From positions 1 through 12,711 of the forward strand of contig JAJRVB010000044.1 of assembly GCA_024277515.1 (NCBI GenBank): a DNA stretch of 12,711 bases, read 5' to 3'. The notes under the pieces were generated by a model. The model made no database searches. It was given only the letters and a program-made list of their open reading frames with translations, and was not told where the DNA came from. Positions 1 to 5,277 of the stretch are shown piece after piece. The translations under genes were made by a program, and so were the position numbers. The stretch's first letter is position 1. Every line of letters starts with the position of its first letter. Source of the stretch: Nitrospirota bacterium (lineage in GTDB: Bacteria > Nitrospirota > Thermodesulfovibrionia > UBA6902).

Positions 1-340
1 CAAGGAGCCTGAAGATAAGAGGAGTGGTTATGAAATAAGGGATGTTGGCAACGACCCTGAATTTGCCTTTGATTGTGTCATAAGGGAATTTCAGGGCATC
101 AGCCGTTATTATCTCAACATTTTCTAATGCCGACAGGTTCTCTTTCAGTCTGCTTATCAGCTTTTTGTCAAATTCAATGGCAATTACTTTTTTTGCATAT
201 CCTGAAATAATTTTTGTCAGGGTCCCGAGCCCCGGTCCGATTTCAACGACCGTATCTTCGGGAGTCACACCACTGCACCTCAGAATTTTTCTGAGTATAT
301 TGGGGTCAAAAAGAAAATGCTGTCCAAAACTTTTCCTCAT
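1..340 (-). CDS. rsmA: 16S rRNA adenine dimethyltransferase RsmA/KsgA (5' part only)
   Basis: The enzyme uses S-adenosylmethionine to dimethylate two adjacent adenines in the 3'-terminal hairpin of 16S rRNA during small-subunit maturation. The first 113 codons are present; the rest lies beyond the left edge. Visible family signatures are the N-terminal block MRKSFGQHFLFDPNIL, the SAM-binding motif VEIGPGLGTLT at about residues 32-42, the acidic residue of motif II in VIAIEFDKKL, and the catalytic NIPYF motif at about 100-104. The ATG at 340 places the family's conserved QHFL block at the usual distance from the start. Only AGGA lies upstream, directly against the start codon, so the ribosome site is poor. 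The gene follows addA in the same direction, 123 bp away, behind an inverted-repeat element and a small hairpin with a T run. It may therefore be transcribed separately. Identification is firm; regulation is inferred. Confidence 0.95.
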   Translation of the reverse strand, partial: MRKSFGQHFLFDPNILRKILRCSGVTPEDTVVEIGPGLGTLTKIISGYAKKVIAIEFDKKLISRLKENLSALENVEIITADALKFPYDTIKGKFRVVANIPYFITTPLIFRLL

Positions 341-345
341 ATCCT

Positions 346-362
346 AAAAACGGCTATCAGCC
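346..362 (-). terminator. Weak hairpin plus T run ahead of rsmA
   Basis: On the minus strand GGCT-GAT-AGCC is followed by G and five T residues. The 4-bp stem is short for an intrinsic terminator, but it follows the longer inverted repeat after addA and could help end addA transcripts. The T run lies only 6-10 bases before the rsmA start codon, so it could equally reduce read-through into rsmA. Confidence 0.25.
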
Positions 363-456
363 ACTGATTTGCACAGATTAACGACAATTTTCATACAGTC
401 ACAGAAAATTCATATGTTTTTTTGTTATATCAGTCTTTATCTGTGCTTATCTGTGG
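361..456. repeat. Inverted pair of degenerate CACAGATAA-type repeats
   Basis: CCACTGATTTGCACAGATTA (361-380) faces TTATCTGTGCTTATCTGTGG (437-456). Read in the same sense, the two 20-bp arms match at 16 of 20 positions, and each holds two copies of a CACAGAT-like unit. The right arm begins 7 bp after the addA stop codon. The 56 bases between the arms are AT-rich and hold no gene. This could be a stem-loop protecting or ending the addA transcript, or a mobile intergenic repeat. Function is inferred. Confidence 0.6.
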
Positions 457-463
457 CCATTTT

Positions 464-3400
464 TTATACCTCTTTTATTTCGCCGATATGCGTAAATATA
501 ATAAAAGTCTTTACGTCATTTGTGTTAAACAATTTTTTTACGGCCTTCCTGTAAATATCGAGCTGGAACGCGTATTCTCTCAGGAGGTATCCCGTCTCTT
601 TTTGCGTGACCGGGAAGGTTTTATAGTCATAAACTTTGTAACGGCCGTTTTCCTTGATAATCCTGTCAATCCTTCCGGTATAGACGGCATCTGCTGCTTC
701 ATAGACAAAAGGGAGTTCGGACCAGGAGTCATGCCTCGGCATTATAATATCCTGCCAGATGCCCTTTTGTTTCAGGGAGGTTATCTCTTGTTCGATAATC
801 AATGTTTTTTCCGGTATTTGTCCCCTGATGATGCCTTTGGATTCAAGCATGCCTTCAGCCCTTGTCATTACATCGTCCTCCCGCATGACACCCTTTGACA
901 CGCCTTCAAAAATTCTGTGTATTATGTCTCCCAGTATTGTCCAGTCTTTCCCATGCCGGCGTCTGATATCCGCTGTTTCCGTTACGGTCTTCCAGTGGGT
1001 CCGTTTCTGAATTGTCAGGGGGAAAGTTTCTACGGGAGGCAGACGCCTTTTAACCGTTTCATGCCGGGGGGTATGTGCAGAGAGGGCCCTGACATCATCT
1101 TCCGTCAATATTGAAAGGCCCTGAATGTCCGCTTCGGCTGTATATGCAGAGTCATCTTTCTCAAGGCCAAGCCCATGCTTCAGAAAGGAGAGGAAATTTC
1201 TCTCCCTCTGCTTCCAGTGCCCGATGAGAAAAAGGGCTTCTTCCGCCCTTGTCACAGCCACATAAAAGAGTCTCTTCAGTTCTTCCTCTTCTTTTGCGAG
1301 ATGTATAAGAAAGTCCTCATCCTGCTTACGGATAGAGGCTTCAGGGATTGATTTAAAATAAAAGCCGCCGTCCTTTTCATATACAAGGCTGTCGCCCGTC
1401 TTCATCATAAAAGGCTCCTCAATTCCCGGCATGAAGACAAGCGGGAATTCAAGACCCTTTGCAGCATGGATTGTCATTATTTTCACCGCATCCATACCTT
1501 CGGTGTTCACGTTTGCCTTTGGTTCATCACTCCTGTCATATGTCCTTTCAAGAAAGTCCCTCATCCTCAGAAGGGACTTGCCGGCCGCCTCAAGGTCCTC
1601 TATTATTCTGATGAACTTTTTAATATTGGCCCGTTTCTGCGCTTCATGAAAATGCCTCCATGCCTTTGTCCGGACAAGTGCATTCTCGATCAATTCCGGG
1701 ACACGGGTATATGGAAGCCGGGAGAGCCATTCTCTGAGAAGCGATGCCGTGTCTTCGAGGGGATCGGGCTTCCCCGGTAGAGAAAACAGGGCTGCCTCGC
1801 TGCCGTGATTTTCGGGCAAGCCGCCTGCCCCGCTTTTTTTATTGATAATGCCCTGCAATTTTGAGTAGAGAGAGTCCCCTTCAGTATTTATTATCCTGAT
1901 AATCGTGTCTTCATCTATCCCGAAGAGGGGGCTTTTCAAAAGCAGATAGAGGCTGTAATCGTCCCTCGGGTTTGAGAGGAAGAACACAAACGCCCTGAGC
2001 ATGGCGACCTCGGCCTCCTGGTAAAATCCGACACCCTTAACCGCAACAAAAGGAATGTTGTATTTTCTCAGGGCTTCTTCATACTTTTTGAGATGGGTCC
2101 TTTTCCTCAGAAGAAGGGCCATATCCATGTACCGGCAGGGTCTTTGCCGGCCGGTTTTGCTTTCGGTAATCCGGAAATCCCCGGCAAGTCCCTTTATCCT
2201 TTGGGCAAGGATTTCGGCCTCTTCCTCTTTTTCCTCCTGTGTTGTCCCGTCTTTGTCATCGAGCAGGATCAGCTCTACCCTGCCCGGGCCGGGGATATCG
2301 GTCTTGTATGCGCTGAACGGGGTGTATTTTGTGACCCAGGGGAAGTCCCTGCCGTCACTCCCCATTATTTTTGAAAAGACACGGTTTGTAAATTCAACAA
2401 TCGCGGGTCTGCTCCTGTAATTCTCCCTCACCTCTTCATATAAAAATTCGTCCCCCAGCCATGCCTCCATTTTTTCTCTGGCCCTCTGGAAGATCTCCAC
2501 ATTGGCCCCCCTGAAAAAGTAAATGGACTGTTTTTCATCTCCTACAAAAAATACCGTAGGCCTTATGCCTTCTTCCCGCTTGGCCCCCTGCCCTGCTCGC
2601 CACTCTTCGGTCAATTTATCAATTATGCCCCACTGAAACGTATTTGTATCCTGAAACTCATCCACAAGGATGTGATCCGTTTTTTCGTCAAAGGCATAGA
2701 GAATATTGGCCCATTCATGGTTATCAGTTAGCATCCGGTATGCGAGATATTCAAGATCGCTGAAATCGAGGCTCCCGCGGGAACGCTTTCTCTCACTGTA
2801 TTTTTCAAGACATCCTGCATAAATTTCCCTGATCCGTTCCGTTCTCCGGGCATATTCCTCTATTTTTATGTCCTTCCAGTACAGATACATCCTGAATGCC
2901 CAGTCACCGTAATCTATAATGTTTTTCAGCGGCGGAACGGGCCTCTTTCGAGGCTCTTTATTTTTAGTTAAAAAATAATCTTCCAGGGATAACAGTTTTC
3001 CTGATACAGGACCTTCAAAGACCTCTTTGTATCCGTCCAGAAGATCACTTACCCCCTGCCATGATTTAAGCTCCTCAATAATCGAACCAGTAACAGCGGG
3101 AGAGGGGAGGAATGTCCGTGCCTCCAGGGAAAAGGGGTTTTTCTGATAGAGATAGTCCGCTGTATCTCGCAGGTAATCAAGGCCCCTGAACCCTTTCTCT
3201 CCAAGTGTCTGGAGCAGCAGTTCATGTCCGCCCGCGCCCTTGCCCGCCTCCATAAGCACTTCATAGAGCATATCTTCCCAGACCATATGCGAATCAATCG
3301 CATCTTCCACACTGTAATTCGGGTCGATCGCAGCCTCAAAGGAAAAGCGGCGGAGAAGTGTCCCGCAGAAAGAGTGAATCGTGGATACACGCATCAGGGG

Positions 3401-3634
3401 CATTTTATCAAGCACCCTCCTGAATAATTCACTGTCCTCCTGCTTAAGGATTCTTAATATCCTCTGCTTCATCTCGGCGGCCGCCTTGTCCGTAAATGTG
3501 ATAGCGAGTATCCTCTCCAGCTCCACTCCGCTTTTAAGCAGGGCAATATACCGCCTTGCAAGCTTCTCAGTCTTGCCTGAGCCCGCAGGTGATGAAATGA
3601 TTATGCTTTTACCTGTGTCGAGATAATTATGCAT
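464..3634 (-). CDS. addA: AddA-like ATP-dependent helicase-nuclease (UvrD/RecB superfamily)
   Basis: This 1056-residue protein is the helicase-nuclease subunit of an AddAB-type enzyme that unwinds and resects DNA double-strand ends for recombination. All superfamily 1 helicase motifs are visible: Walker A SPAGSGKT (15-22), motif Ia AITFTDKAAAEM (44-55), Walker B LVDEFQDT (323-330), motif III VGDEKQSIYFFRGA (364-377), motif IV ENYRSRP (404-410), motif V TIHAAKGLEF (721-730) and motif VI FYVAVTRAEEA (790-800). The C-terminal RecB-type nuclease domain shows GDIIHRIFEG (902-911), GRIDRI (987-992), YDYKT (1002-1006) and QLDIY (1024-1028), so the active-site residues look complete. The ATG at 3634 puts Walker A at the usual distance but has no clear Shine-Dalgarno sequence. 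A TATAGT box (complement of 3674-3679) could be a -10, with no convincing -35. Unusually, its partner addB is not adjacent: 1.6 kb of toxin-antitoxin and decayed sequence separates them. Confidence 0.92.
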   Translation of the reverse strand: MHNYLDTGKSIIISSPAGSGKTEKLARRYIALLKSGVELERILAITFTDKAAAEMKQRILRILKQEDSELFRRVLDKMPLMRVSTIHSFCGTLLRRFSFEAAIDPNYSVEDAIDSHMVWEDMLYEVLMEAGKGAGGHELLLQTLGEKGFRGLDYLRDTADYLYQKNPFSLEARTFLPSPAVTGSIIEELKSWQGVSDLLDGYKEVFEGPVSGKLLSLEDYFLTKNKEPRKRPVPPLKNIIDYGDWAFRMYLYWKDIKIEEYARRTERIREIYAGCLEKYSERKRSRGSLDFSDLEYLAYRMLTDNHEWANILYAFDEKTDHILVDEFQDTNTFQWGIIDKLTEEWRAGQGAKREEGIRPTVFFVGDEKQSIYFFRGANVEIFQRAREKMEAWLGDEFLYEEVRENYRSRPAIVEFTNRVFSKIMGSDGRDFPWVTKYTPFSAYKTDIPGPGRVELILLDDKDGTTQEEKEEEAEILAQRIKGLAGDFRITESKTGRQRPCRYMDMALLLRKRTHLKKYEEALRKYNIPFVAVKGVGFYQEAEVAMLRAFVFFLSNPRDDYSLYLLLKSPLFGIDEDTIIRIINTEGDSLYSKLQGIINKKSGAGGLPENHGSEAALFSLPGKPDPLEDTASLLREWLSRLPYTRVPELIENALVRTKAWRHFHEAQKRANIKKFIRIIEDLEAAGKSLLRMRDFLERTYDRSDEPKANVNTEGMDAVKIMTIHAAKGLEFPLVFMPGIEEPFMMKTGDSLVYEKDGGFYFKSIPEASIRKQDEDFLIHLAKEEEELKRLFYVAVTRAEEALFLIGHWKQRERNFLSFLKHGLGLEKDDSAYTAEADIQGLSILTEDDVRALSAHTPRHETVKRRLPPVETFPLTIQKRTHWKTVTETADIRRRHGKDWTILGDIIHRIFEGVSKGVMREDDVMTRAEGMLESKGIIRGQIPEKTLIIEQEITSLKQKGIWQDIIMPRHDSWSELPFVYEAADAVYTGRIDRIIKENGRYKVYDYKTFPVTQKETGYLLREYAFQLDIYRKAVKKLFNTNDVKTFIIFTHIGEIKEV

Positions 3635-3736
3635 TGTTTAATGCCGGTTAAAATTGTTATGGAACTGCCTTGAACTATATTGATGCACATCTGATCAGAA
3701 CGTCTCGAAAGTTGGGCTGAATGCGACAGCTTTCTG

Positions 3737-3751
3737 TCAGGCAGTGCCTGA
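3737..3751. repeat. 15-bp perfect palindromic site
   Basis: TCAGGCAGTGCCTGA has 7-bp arms around a single central base. It lies 9 bp past the toxin stop codon and about 100 bp upstream of addA. As RNA it could form a 5-bp stem with a 5-base loop, but no T run follows on either strand, so it is not a normal terminator. It may be a protein-binding site or chance. Confidence 0.3.
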
Positions 3752-3759
3752 GAAACGGT

Positions 3760-4053
3760 TTACAGATTGTTGAATTCAAGCGGGCTTGCTCCGTGATGGA
3801 CAGTAAGAATCTCAACCTCTTCAGTAATTACACGGTAAATAATTCTGTAGTGACCCAATATTATTTCTCTGATATCTTCACGATTTATTTCAGGGACAAT
3901 TCTGCCTGATTTTGAAAAGAGTTCAAGACGGCCTGTTGCTTCAAATGCTCTGATGGCAAACATCTTTGCATATTGCAGAGAGTCACGTGCAATAAAGAGA
4001 CAAATAGAGTCCAGATCATCTAACGCCTGATCCGTCCATGTTACTTTAGCCAT
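3760..4053 (-). CDS. ParE/RelE-superfamily toxin of a type II toxin-antitoxin pair
   Basis: This 97-residue protein has the size and pattern of the ParE/RelE toxin fold: an N-terminal strand (AKVTWTDQALDDLDSI) leading into a helical hairpin, then the C-terminal sheet with REIILGHYRIIYRV (62-75) and EILTVHHGASPL (82-93). The GHYRIIYRV block resembles the conserved Y-R-hydrophobic-Y strand of the family. ParE members usually poison gyrase and RelE members cleave mRNA on the ribosome; the sequence does not settle which applies. The start overlaps the upstream antitoxin by 13 bp, the usual sign of translational coupling in such pairs. No frame damage is visible, so the module may be active. It sits between addB and addA and was probably inserted there. 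Confidence 0.82.
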   Translation of the reverse strand: MAKVTWTDQALDDLDSICLFIARDSLQYAKMFAIRAFEATGRLELFSKSGRIVPEINREDIREIILGHYRIIYRVITEEVEILTVHHGASPLEFNNL

Positions 4054-4223
4054 TTCCCCATTCTTTTTTTAGCTTCATCCTGAGATATTTTATTCCCTGA
4101 ATCAGCCTGCTGAATACCACGGTCTACTTTATAAATGAGAAACAATTTTTCCATAGCGTCTTCAATAGAGGCATTTTGCGGAAGTTCTTCAATTGCTTTA
4201 AGCAATTGTTCTTTTGCAATCAT
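4041..4223 (-). CDS. Antitoxin of the ParE-like toxin
   Basis: This 60-residue acidic protein precedes and overlaps the toxin gene. It resembles short antitoxins paired with ParE/RelE toxins, which carry an N-terminal LLKAIEELP-like segment, a central IEDAMEKLFLIYKVDRGI helix, and a C-terminal tail containing SQDEAKKRMGKWL. The tail would be expected to wrap the toxin. No classical ribbon-helix-helix or AbrB DNA-binding domain is apparent, so autoregulation is uncertain. The ATG at 4223 is well supported by GGAGG 8 bases upstream. A TATAAT-like box inside a palindrome lies just upstream. The role rests mainly on gene order, size and overlap. Confidence 0.75.
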   Translation of the reverse strand: MIAKEQLLKAIEELPQNASIEDAMEKLFLIYKVDRGIQQADSGNKISQDEAKKRMGKWLK

Positions 4224-4252
4224 ACGTTAATCCTCCAACTTGTTGATTTCAA

Positions 4253-4269
4253 TATTATAGCACATAATA
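4253..4269 (-). promoter_or_regulatory. Probable toxin-antitoxin promoter -10 inside a palindrome
   Basis: On the minus strand a perfect TATAAT (complement of 4254-4259) lies 30 bp before the antitoxin ATG. It forms one side of the inverted repeat TATTAT-AGCAC-ATAATA (4253-4269, plus-strand reading). No good -35 hexamer is found 16-18 bp upstream. A palindrome over the -10 is the typical place for an autoregulatory operator in type II pairs, but binding here is inferred. Confidence 0.45.
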
Positions 4270-4350
4270 CGGTTCATGCCGGTCAGCAAAGACGAGCTAT
4301 AACCTGCAGAATTCCGAGCAAACAGTTCTCCACTTTCAGTAAGGAATTGC

Positions 4351-4362
4351 AGTTTCGAAACT
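4351..4362. repeat. 12-bp perfect palindrome AGTTTCGAAACT
   Basis: A fully self-complementary 12-mer lies in the non-coding stretch between the antitoxin promoter and the MITE-like element. It may be a binding site or a relic; nothing else supports a function. The surrounding 4270-4420 segment holds no gene that can be supported. Confidence 0.25.
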
Positions 4363-4420
4363 CAGGATATTATCGCATTGTGAAATAGTTTTGCTGATAA
4401 ATGGCTGTGAGTAAGAATCT

Positions 4421-4614
4421 TTAACCCATCTTCCGCAGATAAAGCGTAAAATTCGACAAAAAGACAGATGAGTGCATGGCAAAACATTGTCAACTCGTGA
4501 AGTTAAGAAAACCTTGTTTCTGAAACCGAATGTAGTGAAGAAAATCGCCTGATTGGAAACCTAACATATTGGATTCATTAACTTTCAACTTTTCAACTGC
4601 GGAAGATGGGTTAA
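4421..4614. mobile_element. MITE-like 194-bp element with 18-bp terminal inverted repeats
   Basis: TTAACCCATCTTCCGCAG (4421-4438) is repeated exactly in reverse at 4597-4614. The interior has no coding capacity for a transposase, so this is a non-autonomous element or the two ends of an insertion sequence that lost its middle. The outermost TTAA is palindromic, so the arrangement also fits a 14-bp inverted repeat starting CCCATC with a duplicated TTAA target; no other target duplication is visible. The right end supplies the last codons of the remnant ATPase frame (SLTHLPQLKS), so it was inserted into that gene. The transposase family that would move it cannot be named from these ends alone. 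Confidence 0.72.
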
Positions 4615-5180
4615 TGACCCCTCATCAAAATAACCGGAAAGATAAATGCTGAGCCCGGGGTCAATGAAGAAAAGCTTGGGTGATTTGGTTATTCTCTTTG
4701 TGCGGCTTGGAAAGTAAGAAGGAAGCCGGTTAATAATATTAGATACCTCAAGAAGTTTGAAATACCTGTGCACAGTAGGCTGGCTAACCGCTGAATCCCT
4801 CGCAACCTCTGTCTGATTAAGGACATTGCCTGTTCTTGATGCAAGGGAGTCAAGAACCTTCTTGAAGTCTATAAGGGAGTCGATCTGCGAGAGTTCTCTC
4901 ACATCCCTTTCAAGGTAAGTCTTTATATATCCTTAATAATAATCTTATCCGAGTCAAGCCATAATGATGCCGGATCAATCTTTGACTGTTGAATAATCGA
5001 AAAGTCATCAAGGCTGAGATATTTAAAAGAGGGGAATTCTTTTTGCAAAAGCGTGCTCTTACCGACCTGTCTTGCGCCTGTAATAACAACTACAGGGAAG
5101 TTCCTGACAGCCGATCTGATCTGCCGGGTGATCCACCGTTTACGATAAAGCCATTCTCTATCTGAATGATTTTCATTCAT
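4585..5180 (-). pseudogene. Decayed AAA ATPase with DUF4143 region, internally deleted and truncated
   Basis: Two pieces of one gene are recognisable. The first (4923-5180) has the N-terminal ATPase: REWLYRKRWI, Walker A ITGARQVGKSTLL, YLSLDDF and WLDSDKIII, which in intact relatives runs into the Walker B sequence IIDE. It instead meets a stop at 4923-4925. The second piece picks up in another frame at GYIKTYLERDVREL, a hallmark of DUF4143 proteins, then continues with RTGNVLNQTEVA, SQPTVHRYFKLLEVS and KSPKLFFIDPGL. About 100-130 residues expected between them are missing, with the junction near 4932-4936. The 3' part of the gene, normally well over 100 further residues, is absent; the frame ends in the MITE-like element. 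The upstream start is uncertain (ATG 5180, or TTG 5216). It is almost certainly non-functional. Confidence 0.85.
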
Positions 5181-5232
5181 ACCTTGAATAATATTCCAAT
5201 ATTGATGAATTGTCAATACGTAAAATAATGCG

Positions 5233-5252
5233 AAAAGGCCGGGCAGCCCGGC
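5233..5252 (-). terminator. Intrinsic terminator of addB
   Basis: On the minus strand, 25 bp after the addB stop, GCCGGG-CTG-CCCGGC forms a strong GC-rich stem (5238-5252). It is followed by C and a four-T run (complement of 5233-5236). This should end the glycosylase-addB transcript before the ATPase remnant and the toxin-antitoxin pair. The T run is short, so termination may be partial. Confidence 0.65.
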
Positions 5253-5277
5253 GGGTTATACAACACACTCAAGCCGT

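Noticed and set aside
422..898. 158-residue open frame on the plus strand
   Set aside because: It lies antisense to the C-terminal nuclease domain of addA and its product has no family features; addA is unambiguous here.
4233..4352. About 40 stop-free codons on the minus strand upstream of the antitoxin
   Set aside because: There is no early start codon and no ribosome site, and it spans the promoter; most likely chance or a relic.
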